Assembly: GCA_902806595.1 (NCBI GenBank)
Contig: CADCXC010000003.1
Span: 2,046,001-2,110,000 of the forward strand
Direction of reading: 5' to 3'
Origin: Pyrenopolyporus hunteri
Taxonomy: Eukaryota; Ascomycota; Sordariomycetes; Xylariales; Hypoxylaceae
Length of the DNA stretch: 64,000 nt
The notes under the pieces are model-generated. The model did not search any database and was not told where the DNA came from. It worked only from the letters and a program-made list of their open reading frames with translations. Positions within the stretch are counted from its first letter, which is position 1; every line of letters begins with the position of its first letter. This document shows, piece after piece, positions 34,764-45,203 of this stretch. The translations under genes were made by a program, and so were the position numbers.

Positions 34764-35777
34764 TCACTCGTAGAACACCAGGCAGCGCACCTCAATGCTC
34801 TGTCGTCCCGGCGCTCCCTCGGGCGTCTGGGGGTCGAAGAAAGCCGTGTGGGGCGTCCTCACCGCGATGCCCTTCTTCCCCAGGGGCTGGCCCTCGCCCC
34901 AGGAGTCGTAGCACTTCAGCAGCAGCACCTCGTCCGGAGTCATGTCCTTCTGGTAGTAGAACTTGTGGTTCTCGCTCGGCGCGACGGACATCGTCTCGCC
35001 GCGGACCTCGTATCCCTCGGTCGAGTACAGCTTGGTCTCGTCGGCGCGCACCTCCTTGCCCCGGTCGTCCTTGTCCGTCTCGAAGTCGGCGCGCTTGGGG
35101 TAGTACAGGTCCACGGGGACGAAGTCCTCGGGCTTCGTCGAGCGCCAGTCGATGACGGCCAGCGGGAAGTCGCTGGCCGGGTTCTCGATCGGCCGCCACA
35201 CGTTGATGATCTGGAACCGGCCCTTCAGGAGCTCCTCCGTCTCCTCCGGGGGCACGTGGCGGCGCACGCGGGCCTCGGCCGCGCCGGGCGTCTGGTCGAC
35301 GTGGACCTGCTGGACCGGCGTGCGGGCGGCGTCGGGAGTGCGCCGCCGGATGGTGTGGTCGAAAATGACCACCTTCTTGATGCCCGGGAACCTCCTCTTC
35401 AGCATATCTTCAACTTCTTGGTAGTACCCGTCGCGTATGGCGGCCTCGTCGGTGAACTTCTTCTCCTTGCTTGGTTCCTTGTATACCGCGAAACCGGAGA
35501 TGTCTGTTGAAAATTCATTTTCTCTCCCCCTGAGGTCGTTCACGGCACGTTTGTGCTCGGCCAGCTTGAAGGAGGCGATGTCAGCGTCGACCTTCACCCA
35601 CGGCCTCGTCCCTTCCGGAACTGCTGTGGTGTCGATGTGTCTGAAAATAGCAGTCGTCATGTTGACTCGCTGTGTAAGTGCTGGCGCTGGTGCTGGTGCT
35701 GGTGCTGATAGGAATTTCGAGTTGCGATGTAGCGTTCGTGTTAGAGTTCGTCGAGCAAGAGACGATAGCAAGGTCAT
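34764..35777 (-). CDS. CmcJ/AsaB-like putative hydroxylase/desaturase
   Basis: Intronless frame of 337 codons starting at 35777. The core begins near the second Met (~residue 40, MTTAIFRHIDT). The preceding segment is Arg/Ser-rich and has a PAPAPAPAL repeat, so it may be a mitochondrial-type presequence or an overextended start. Family hallmarks are FDHTIRRR (~140), VHVDQTP (the conserved H-x-D metal-ligand pattern), IINVWRPIENPASDFPLAVID and a C-terminal KCYDSWGEGQ. These match the fungal CmcJ/7-alpha-cephem-methoxylase-P8-like group that includes AsaB-type tailoring enzymes. In that group an Fe/2-oxoglutarate-type oxidation is proposed; the reaction here is not known. The 3' half (~34790-35340) is sharply GC-rich compared with the 5' half. 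Confidence 0.82.
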   Translation of the reverse strand: MTLLSSLARRTLTRTLHRNSKFLSAPAPAPAPALTQRVNMTTAIFRHIDTTAVPEGTRPWVKVDADIASFKLAEHKRAVNDLRGRENEFSTDISGFAVYKEPSKEKKFTDEAAIRDGYYQEVEDMLKRRFPGIKKVVIFDHTIRRRTPDAARTPVQQVHVDQTPGAAEARVRRHVPPEETEELLKGRFQIINVWRPIENPASDFPLAVIDWRSTKPEDFVPVDLYYPKRADFETDKDDRGKEVRADETKLYSTEGYEVRGETMSVAPSENHKFYYQKDMTPDEVLLLKCYDSWGEGQPLGKKGIAVRTPHTAFFDPQTPEGAPGRQSIEVRCLVFYE

Positions 35778-38119
35778 GGACTAAATGCCTTTGATGGGTC
35801 TACGATACAAGACTATAGGTATAGAAAACTCAAAATCTATCGGCTTCATGGAAATCTTTATAAGTTTATAGCCCTATAAAAGTGGCGATGACCGAGTTAG
35901 TTAGTTCATTATCTCCGACGAGGCTTGACCTATGTCATAGGGGGAATCTCGGCGGTCTTCGGTAAACGCCGAAGTACCGTCATTGGAACCGGGGTGGGCT
36001 TTTAGTAAGCTTATACGCTACCGGGTACCGAGTCCCTCCGAGGCTTAGTCCTAAGCGGGGGAAAATGATTCCTGGTACTTACCTAGGTACATCTGGACCG
36101 CACTTAGTAATCGTTACACGACATGTATAGATTGCGCGTATAGCCCCTTTAAGTGGCTGCAAACCGCGTAGGCCGCATAATAACCATGAGAAGCCGTCCA
36201 CTCAGGGTAGCTGATAGTGTGATTAAGGCTATTACATGCTCCTCGAAGAAAATGCACGCAGCTTTCGACCAACTATGTGCGAGAGAAGGATTTCATGCAG
36301 ATACTCGAGGTGAACTGCCAGGTGCCTAGTCCCTACCGAAAATCTTATCGGATCGCATTCTCGGAGTAAAGAGATACAGGCACGTATATCCTATGCGGCA
36401 TTCTCGTAAGTAATACCATCTAAGCTGTTACCATTTACGTGAACATCTGAACCGGCAGTATTCTGCGCCGAGCTTGGTAATCTTAATAAGCCATGGAAAT
36501 CGAAACGTACAAGAATGAAATATCTCCTGATTATCAGCTGAAGAAAGACCTTTTTCGGTTGATGTCATATTTGGTCAAATTTTGACCCCGTGTTCAGGAA
36601 ATGTCTAATAGTAAACCCAATCCCTAGGCCATCATATCCTCATAATATCGGTCGAAACCAACCATCTATTATTTTTGATGGTTTTTCCGCTAACATGATT
36701 TCGGGTAGGTTTGGTTTAACCGATGCTTACGGGGTCTTACAAGAGAGAGGTCGCCAAGATGACTGCAGCCGGTGGGACCGTGAGATACCGCGATACTTAC
36801 GATTAAGTAAAGTATCGGTATTGATTGACACACAATCGAGAACCATCATCTTCGGATTCCAACATCAAGGAGTGTTTTCGCGAGGGAAGTCAATATGGGA
36901 CTAGGGTACTAGTAAAGATAATTGTTACTTCCACGTCTAATTTCTCTCCCGGGGCGGCTGGGCGTGAGAAAGAGTTCGCACAAACTACAAACGCAACCCC
37001 ACGCGTTTATCCATTGAAGATCATGCCTTCTGGGTAATTGTCGCAATGGGAGGGATTTGTTGAGAACCTGAATCCTAATTTCACTTATAGTCAAACCTAG
37101 CAATACATAACCCACTTGCCATTCTTAAACAAATCGACAGGGGATTGCTTCATTCTGGGTTATAAAAATAGGTATAATGAGTTGACTATGACATAGGCGA
37201 CAAGTGCGGAAAGTCTAGACGTGAGCCCGCAGGGGTTCATTCTTAGACTACCTATATAAAATCAACAATACTCATAAGCCTTATTTTCAAATTGACCTCG
37301 TCCTATATGTTAACTTTTCATATTAATCAACATTTTATGGTTGCTTAGACAAGTCTAATGAGTAAATATTATACTAACGTTGGCTTCGCAGTGCCATACG
37401 CTCCCCCCAGGATCCACTTTTACTAAGAATTGTTAGGGGGTACTTCATATTACACACACCTTCTACCTGAGAATAAGTGTCTTCAAACATCTACGAATTC
37501 GTATAAAAATTTTAATGTCTTACCACCTCGTACTTCTTCATGAGAAGCAAGAGTCACCTTTATAAGAGTCAAGTGTCTTTTAAATGCGGTGTATTATTAA
37601 AATCTCATCTCTATTAATACCTATCCTCAATGCAGGGACTATACGTATTTGCACCCTCGTATGCCTTCAATGGTGGGGTAATGCATGCCCTGTTAGAACG
37701 GAAACAGCTTAGACACACTGTAGTGAAAGAGTTAGAACTCGGCAGTTTAATTGATTCGCGTGTCCGTATTTACCACCTACATCTTCTTCAATAGTCTCCG
37801 GGTGGAATTAGCTGCTATACTGTCTTGGTAGAAGTCGAGCAAACCATCTCCTGCGTATTCCGGCGGGGGAGACCGTGCTAAGTCGATCACAAAACGCACT
37901 GTGTTTACCTGGATATCATGGCAACATCGTCAACGGACTCCACAATTACAACACCGAAAAGAATAGTCATAAAGTCGTCAACGACCTGCTCAAACTCGCT
38001 CTCATCGTCCTCGCCATCAACACATACGTAGGTATTTAGCATCAATTTCATTTCCTCCGCCTGCCCTCATCCATAAATAGCCCCAAGAAGATCCGGACAC
38101 TTTCCTCATCCCCCCCAGC
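35778..38119. other. 2.3-kb gene-poor region upstream of caf16
   Basis: AT-rich sequence, especially 37140-37640, with no recognisable gene. A 104-codon frame at 36590-36904 shows no domain features. The last ~80 bases before 38120 become C-rich, as in fungal leaders. Confidence 0.45.
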
Positions 38120-38968
38120 ATGGCGCCCACCCAACCGCCCGAGATCACCGTCAAGAACCTGACGTACACCTTCCCCGACTACCGGACCGGCATCAACAAC
38201 ATATCGCTGCACGTGCCGCCCCGCAGCCGGACGCTCCTCATCGGCGCCAACGGCGCGGGTAAGACGACGCTGCTGCGGCTGCTCGCGGGCAAGCGGCTCG
38301 CGCCGAGCGGCAGCATCAGCGTGTCGGGGGTGGACCCGTTCAAGGAGGGGCTGGAGGGCGTGACTTACCTGGGGCTGGAGTGGGTGCTGAACCCGATCGT
38401 GCGGACGGACATCGGGGTGGCGGAGCTGCTGCGGTCCGTCGGCGGGGACGCGTACCCGGACCGGCGGGACGAGCTGATCGGGGTGCTGGACATCGACGTG
38501 GCGTGGCGCATGCACGCCGTCAGCGACGGCGAGCGGCGCCGCGTGCAGCTGGCCATGGGCCTCGTGCGGCCCTGGACCGTGCTCCTGCTCGACGAGATCA
38601 CCGTCGACCTGGACGTGCTCAGCCGCGCCGAGTTCCTGGGCTGGCTGAAGCGCGAGACGGAGCTGCGCGAGTGCACCATCGTCTACGCCACGCACATCCT
38701 CGACAACCTCGCCGGCTGGCCCACGCACCTCGTGCACATGCACCTCGGCACGGTGCGCGAGTGGGGGCCCGCCGAGCGCTTCCTCGGCCAGGCGGAGGGC
38801 CAGAATACGGGCAACAGCCGTCTGGGAGAGCTGGTGCTGGGCTGGCTGAGGGCGGATTTGAAGGATCGGGGGCCGCGGAACCAGAAGAAGATGGGGACGG
38901 AGGGCTTGACGTATTCGCAAGGGGGTCTTGGCGGTTATGGGTTGGAGAATAGCGAGGGTAGGAAGTAG
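38120..38968 (+). CDS. caf16: CAF16-like soluble ABC ATPase (CCR4-NOT associated)
   Basis: Intronless, 282 residues. A single ABC domain without membrane segments: Walker A GANGAGKT at 42-49, Q-loop region around YLGLEW (83-88), signature VSDGE at 134-138, Walker B VLLLDE at 154-159 and H-loop His192 in YATHILD. The LDEITVDLDVLSR stretch and the short C-terminal tail match fungal Caf16, a protein found with the CCR4-NOT transcription/deadenylation complex. The signature has SDGE in place of SGGQ, as is usual in this branch. The first ~690 bases are strongly GC-rich and the tail is not. The neighbour mis6 converges on it. Start at 38120 is the first ATG of the frame. Confidence 0.92.
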   Translation: MAPTQPPEITVKNLTYTFPDYRTGINNISLHVPPRSRTLLIGANGAGKTTLLRLLAGKRLAPSGSISVSGVDPFKEGLEGVTYLGLEWVLNPIVRTDIGVAELLRSVGGDAYPDRRDELIGVLDIDVAWRMHAVSDGERRRVQLAMGLVRPWTVLLLDEITVDLDVLSRAEFLGWLKRETELRECTIVYATHILDNLAGWPTHLVHMHLGTVREWGPAERFLGQAEGQNTGNSRLGELVLGWLRADLKDRGPRNQKKMGTEGLTYSQGGLGGYGLENSEGRK

Positions 38969-39487
38969 ACTCGCGTTTAATTGGGTATGATGGGATGAGA
39001 AGGGTAGGCGCATATCGATCTTGTCGAATGGATTGGACTGGTACGTGTGGTAGGAAGTGGATGCACTTAACTTGCATGGTTCGGCGTATTTTCAACATAA
39101 AGGCGAGGGCAAGTATGAACAGGCTCAACGGGCACCCGTGACTGGATAGCGGCGTTTTGGAATGGAGTGAAAGGAAATGAAGTTGACGGACTGGTATTAG
39201 AAATGAATTCTCAGACATCTTAAGGAGCAGCATGTTATTCAAGATACCCTCTCAACAGGATTAGGTAGACCCCAGGACGGACCTGGGGATAGAGCCGAGG
39301 GGGTTGAATGGAAACAAAATCAGTACCCAAGACTTGCGAATTCATGTTAGCTGTAACCGTCAATTCTAGGGCCGCAAGAGGATATGCGATGGATTGGTCA
39401 ACTGAAACTAGCCCTCTGTTAAACAACTTCGAATATTCGAATAGTCCTGGCCTAATTAAACCGAAGTCCCTGAAACCGCCCCCTCTT
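38969..39487. other. Intergenic between convergent caf16 and mis6
   Basis: A 519-bp 3'-3' spacer without a supported feature. Confidence 0.45.
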
Positions 39488-41994
39488 CTATGTGGTATCT
39501 GTCGTTGCCATTAGAGACCTCCTTTTCATCACATTCGTCATCGTGTTGTACATCAACTCCCCGACGCCGGCCATCCCCTTTCGCTCTAGATAACTCAGGA
39601 CACCCAAACGATAATCGTCCCACCCTACTCTTAGACCTCCGTTGCTAGCCAGCGTACTGAGGCTGGCGCGAGTGACTGGACCGGCATGCCTAGTACTGAG
39701 CACGCCTGCGTTTCTCTCTAGAGCCTTATCTTCTAGATCGCGGAAATGCGAGATTGCCACGAGGGCCAAGGCCGGCGAATAGGAGAGAGAAAAGAGCGTC
39801 GACAGGGAAGCGCCCATACTAAGGCTATTAACGTAGGAAGTAAGGTCTTCAACGAGCGACACGGGTACTAAACAACCGTGGGAATTCACGTCGTTATTAT
39901 TGAAGGCGCGTGACCGCCAGAGGCAGTTGCAGATATCCATAAGGAAGCCGTTGAACTCGTTGATATACTCTGAAGTATATTCGGAGCGGGAGGTCGCCAT
40001 GGCCTTCTGGAACCCTGCCTTGTATTTTGATAATATGGCGCAGAGCCGGGATAGGGTATTTGGACAAGAGCTAAAGTGTAGGATGTATACTAAAGGGGAC
40101 GGCGGTATCATTATCCGAGTATGAACTAGCAACTTTGGGTCGGAGGCTAGAACCGCCGTTTGTTCGTAGAAATCCAAGATCCTGGAGTGCGTAGAAGTAG
40201 TGGGGGATGTCTGTACGAGAGTAAGGCAGAGAGTGTTGATATGTGTTACCAAGTCAGCAACGACGGCCGACGTATGCGCCGATTTCTGGTCAAGTGATGC
40301 TAGGAAGATCGCCCAACGTTGGAGCAGAGCCGTATAAAACTCAAGCAGTTGCAATTGCGAACTTGGGGTGTTATCAAGTATGCTGCCTTCAAGGGGTCGG
40401 AAGATACTACCGTAGAGTTCTAGGCTACATTAGTGTCTTAGATTATCGTGGCTTGAACGGTGTATCTAACCTGAAAACTTTAGTAACGGCAAGTATGGCA
40501 GCATGGCCAAAATAAGATCCCGTCCATCTTGACCGTTCCATATCTTAAGATACTCGACGAAAAAGGCAAAGAAAATCGGAGGAAACGTCTGGATAAATGT
40601 TAGCTGGGCGTTGATTTGTTCGTGACCATCTTCCCACATACCCTCGTGCTTAATACGTAACTCTTCAATATTTCTAAGCTATCGGTAGGATCTATGCCTG
40701 ACTCCCCACTCATGAGGTCCTGTCCGTATGAAGCCAACCAACTGCTAACCCGCCGATGGGCTTCGGCTTGGGGCTTCAAGACCAGTAGCTTTTGTAGCAA
40801 GGGGTCTCCTAGAACAGCTACTAACTGGTTTGGCAACTCGATCCTTTCTAGATTTCTAACGAAGCCATCGACATTTTCAATTTCTTCGAGGGTGATGGAT
40901 TTCTAGTAACCTGTTAGCCTATGACTACACAACCTGGGGGAACGGGAAAGGCAGACCTCTGTTGCGTTTGAAGTATGCACTTCCGGAATGAGAGAAGAGC
41001 CCTTGCCGTTTGCTCTATTTCGAGCGACTCGGAATGCATCTAGCGGTCGTTCCGTCCTATTTGTGCTCCTTTCCGCATGGGCCTGTTGAATTTCGTCTAG
41101 CCTCTCACGCCATTGCGGATCTGGGTGCTGTGACAGAAATTAGCGGCTATGCGTGGGTGTTAACTAAGAAGGTTGTATAGAACATGCCTTGAAAGCCGAC
41201 GCTTTGGCGCGAGTCGCTTCCCCAACAATGATTTCGGGGTAGTAGTCCTTGAACACCCGAAGCAGACCGGTCACTGCGGGATCATTTCCTGTTTGTCTGG
41301 ATAGGGATAGACTTAGGGAGTATAAGCATCTAAGAATAAAATCATGTGTTAGATAGAGTTTGCTTACAGGCTCTGGATACGGTAAGGCCTAACATGTCGA
41401 CGCCGGGTAACGAGAGCTAATAGATGACACAATGGCTTTCTACAATTATTAGCAAGGCATTTCGAAGTGATGCGATTATTAACGTACCTGATTGCGGCAG
41501 TGTCGAGTAGATTGAACAGGACTGAGTAAGCACGAGATAGGATCGTCTGGTTCTCTACGATGTGATATATCATAATAAGCCATTTCAAGAGTGCCCCCTG
41601 GATGGCAAGAGATGGTTTTAGCATTCCATGTCCGAGGGAGCCGATTACCTTGACGACAAGCTCAACACCCACAGTAGTCACTGGGTAAAGGTTCCTGACA
41701 AGGTTGCCAAGGCTTGCCTGATCAAGAAAACTCGGGGTCGTGACGAGATCTATGAGCCGGCCTAGATCGTCCGGGAGTAGGCCTTGGTCATACGACAAGG
41801 AAGCTAGCTTCTCCACGGATAGCTTTACGTTGCTTGCGCGTTGCTTCGCCGTTAATTTAGATGCTATTGGAATTAGTCATTTCTGCGTACAAAAGCTGAG
41901 TTTAATATGGGTACTTACCTTCGACCACATCTGTGATGGCTTCGCGGATGGATTCCCCGCTGGGGATTTCTTCATCCTCTGGTCGTCCCGACAT
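39488..41994 (-). CDS. mis6: Kinetochore protein CENP-I / Mis6 homologue
   Basis: Eight exons: 41994-41919, 41863-41488, 41439-41368, 41329-41188, 41127-40957, 40902-40642, 40588-40471 and 40419-39488. All phases close to 715 residues. Introns are 55, 48, 38, 60, 54, 53 and 51 nt. The third is only 38 nt (GTAAGC donor, ATCTAAC branch site, TTCTTAG acceptor), and the fourth appears to be GC-AG (AAG|GCATGT ... CACAG|CAC). The N-terminus is MSGRPEDEEIPSGESIREAI. The Mis6 signature follows: LSYDQGLLPDDLGRLIDLVT, LVRNLYPVTTVGVELVVKVIG and IQGALLKWLIMIYHIVE. Later segments are helical repeats (IELPNQLVAVLGDPLLQKLL, KFSELYGSIFRPLEGSI). Mis6/CENP-I belongs to the constitutive centromere network and supports CENP-A loading. 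Identification is strong for the first 200 residues; the exon chain is my reading. Confidence 0.88.
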
Positions 41995-44702
41995 AATAGC
42001 TTAGCTGCGCTTTAAAATGAATCTAATAGCCCCATGAATGGATCTATTGAGGCGGATTGGATTAGAATCGCCGACCATTTGTGTCATACCTCGGTCAGCC
42101 TCGCATAGCTTCGTCACAAACCTAGGTAGGCAGAGAGAACTATTCGCGTTGTTAACAGGTGAGCTGAAGCGCGTTTGACAGAAGAAAGCGGAACGATTGG
42201 GTAGAGTGCCCAATAATGTGGGGGGGGGGGGGGTTACATGTACATAGGTACATACCTACTTATCTAGGTACCTATGTAGCTCGCTTTAGGTACATGTACC
42301 CGGAACATTGGTACCTACATGTAGAACGAGGCTACCTAATACCTAGGTACCTGCTGGTAGTCGCCAAGAACATGGTACGTACGCCACATTACGTAGGTAC
42401 TCAGGAACCGAAGCACCTACATAATGCAACATAATACCTAGGTACCTAATGTAGAGCCCTATAGGTGCCACCGTAGAGCGCGAGACGAGGTGCGGTCGGA
42501 TTTAACGGTACGCCAACCCCGGATCGCGTTTTCGCGTCTCCAACAACGGACACTTACATATCTACATGTAACTACCAGGTAGCCTTGCCTCCGTTGGTAT
42601 AAATTATTTAGACGTTGTCGAGTATTTTTCTAAATTAGGATATCTGAATTGTCATGATTGGACAGATTATCTTACCAACGTTGTGGTTCTTGCGTTCCAA
42701 TCTGCAGCTGTGCCCGTTTCAATCCTTCTCGGAATCTTCACCTCACGGCGCTACGCCTTGGAGGAACACGTGCGGGAACCTCCGTGTTCTTTCGATCTGC
42801 GTTTTGATTGATATCGCTCTTCGAACGCTCATAGAAGTACTTGCTACGCAGCAGAAACCATGGCCTCTCGCCTCTTTTCAATTATTTTTTTTTCTTCATC
42901 GGTGGCAAACGGTCGTTGTGGATCATGTCGGATAGTTGTTCATCTGTAATCCAAAATCCATCTGGACAGGTAGTCTACGTGGCCTAGGTAATTGTTGAAG
43001 AATCTCCAAGCATTGCATTCGTTTAAGCGGCTAACTACGCGAATCAAACGGATGGTGATTAGCCAGCAATGCGACTCAGTTAACACCTAGGCGCCACCGC
43101 TAACTTCTATGATCATTCGTCTTGCTTGACTCCAGGAAGGATTGGTTACCTTTTAGGTAGGTACTTAGGTAGGTAGGTATATAGTCTTTGCCTGTGCTAA
43201 GTTTCTAACAACGAATGATGGAGAAGAGAACACCGGTGGGTCCTGAAGTAGGCAGCGAATAGGGATGATTCCGAATTTTCTGAAGACCCAACCGCAGCGA
43301 CATTGCTTTTTTTCCCTCCAGGAGCCTCAATCAGCTTCGCCCCTGTCCGGTTCAAGAAGAGACGGCAACGCTTTTTACTTGATGAAAGAAGCGATTGCGT
43401 AACGCGATCGACTGTTTCAAAGCTATCAATGTAGGTCCCTTCTATTGAGTGGCACTTACAATGGGGACTGTTACACTGGTGCCTACTATGATTAGTAGGT
43501 TACGAGGTTGTATTGAAGGTCGGTTTGGTGTTGTTATAATGTTGGTTACGTAGCCAGGCAACGTAAAGTGTGTGCAATAGGACGGATAGTGAGTACCATT
43601 ACTTACCAGATTCAGATGGATTGCCAACTGAGAATAGTGTTACTCCATGATTGGATGTTACGACAGAACGGGAATACCCGGTGCGTGCTTCCATCGTTCG
43701 AGAATCTATTCATTCAAAAGTATACCTTGCGAACCCCGTCCAAACAGTACCAAGGGGAAATTACTGATAGGACATGTCTATGGAGTACCTGTTATAGTAG
43801 TTTATCATCCACCTAACTACGTGTCTATCTATATTACGTACCTACGTACTTGAGGTATTATTTAGACACGTAACTCAAACCAAATTTATCCCGACAACTC
43901 GTGACCTCGGTGTCGGGACCGAGAAGAAAGACATGCCTCGTATATCACCAACCGAAAGATTCAAGCAGGTACCTAGTGACACAAACCAATGTAGTACAAC
44001 AAATCAGGAAATACATGGTTTCTTCACGCGGCTATAAGCGAAGGTGGGGTGCTTAACTGTTTACGGGTCCGCAGATCACCACGCCGTTCAAATTCCAGAT
44101 GGTCTCACACGAGCCGCGATGGATGATAATAGGCGAATCATGACCATGGAATGGAACGGTCTCCGGTAGACCAGACAGCCCCTCCGCAGATGGGTTGCGC
44201 ATCGACGCGAAATCATATACGTATTATTCTGTTCTTTAGTAAATAGGAAAGTCTTGAAAATATGAGGGGCGAAAGGGCCGGTTGGACGTCGGGGAGAGCC
44301 CTGTAATAGGAGGAGGAGGAGGAGAAGGAGAAGGAGGAAGAGGATGATGATGACGGTGGTGATGGCGATGATGGTGATGTAAAGGGTTCGGTACGTCCGA
44401 TGATATATGCGTAGGTACCTAGGTATGTAGACGTGCGTTACCCCCAGGTTAGTACCTACAGGTATAGAGGTATCTATAAGGAATGACTCAACCACTTGAA
44501 GGCCCCCTAGGCTGCATCATACAATGTACCTATGTAGGTAAGTAGGCCTGTAGCTGCCTGTCTACCACCTACCTACCTGGGTAGGGCGATGCCGCATTGA
44601 GCGGCTTACCCGTATCGGTAATGGAGTACCCTATTAGCTCCCGCGACCCTTGGCAGGTACGGTAGTGTACTGCTACTGTACGCTACCTACCTAACCTACC
44701 TA
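41995..44702. other. Gene-poor region with TACCTAGGTA clusters and a G14 run
   Basis: No gene is supported. A G14 homopolymer lies at 42220-42233. Dense TAGGTACC/TACCTAGG words occur at 42236-42450, 43157-43180, 44412-44460 and 44520-44702. A purine-rich GGA/GAT triplet tract sits at ~44310-44380. Confidence 0.55.
42220..42233. repeat. Poly-G tract (14 G)
   Basis: An uninterrupted run of 14 G on the + strand, ~225 bases upstream of the mis6 start. It is the longest G run in the window. Confidence 0.8.
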
Positions 44703-45203
44703 TAGTAATAGACAAAAATTATCCTGACCCCCCGCCATTTTACACCAAAAACGGCCATTTTGCTACCTTTTCACTCCGCGATAACTTCACGAAGATAATT
44801 AATAGAAATATGTAATTAATTTTATTACGTAGGGAATTGATTTAAATTTATTTGTTATATAGAAATTTTTTTAAAATAACCAACTTTGAAGAAGTTATAG
44901 CGGATTAAACGTAAGGTATATTAGATTTGTAATAATCTTCCATATAAATTGAGCTCATTTATATAAGAGATGATTAAGAATCTAACATACCTCATATTTA
45001 AACTGCAATAACTTTTTGAATATTGATTATTTTAAAAAACATTCTATATACGAAATAAACTTAAACCAATTCCTTACGCAATAAAATTAATTACATATTT
45101 TTATTAACTATTTCCGTGAAGTTATCGCGGAGTGAAAAGGTAGCAAAATGGCCGTTTTTGGTGTAAAATGGCGGGGGGTCAGGATAATTTTTGACCATAA
45201 CTG
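44703..45203. mobile_element. 501-bp full-length foldback element (MITE-like, TA-flanked)
   Basis: The two halves are inverted copies of each other along their whole length. The outer ~75 bases beyond the terminal ten are essentially identical (CAAAAATTATCCTGACCCCC, then GCCATTTTACACC, ACGGCCATTTTGC and CGCGATAACTTCACG). The AT-rich inner ~170 bases per arm match with scattered, mostly transition differences. The axis is a GAGCTC palindrome at 44951-44956, exactly the midpoint. The tips align as TAGTAATAGA on the left and CAGTTATGGT on the right. TA lies just outside each tip (44701-44702 and 45204-45205), as for Tc1/mariner-type target duplication. It has no coding capacity, so it would be non-autonomous. 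The transposon family is inferred from the tips only. Confidence 0.82.

Noticed and set aside
36590..36904. A 104-codon frame as a gene
   Set aside because: No domain, no splice context, AT-rich surroundings and composition like noncoding DNA.
38048..39013. A 321-codon minus-strand frame opposite caf16
   Set aside because: Antisense shadow of a GC-rich ABC ATPase gene whose Walker motifs are clear on the + strand.
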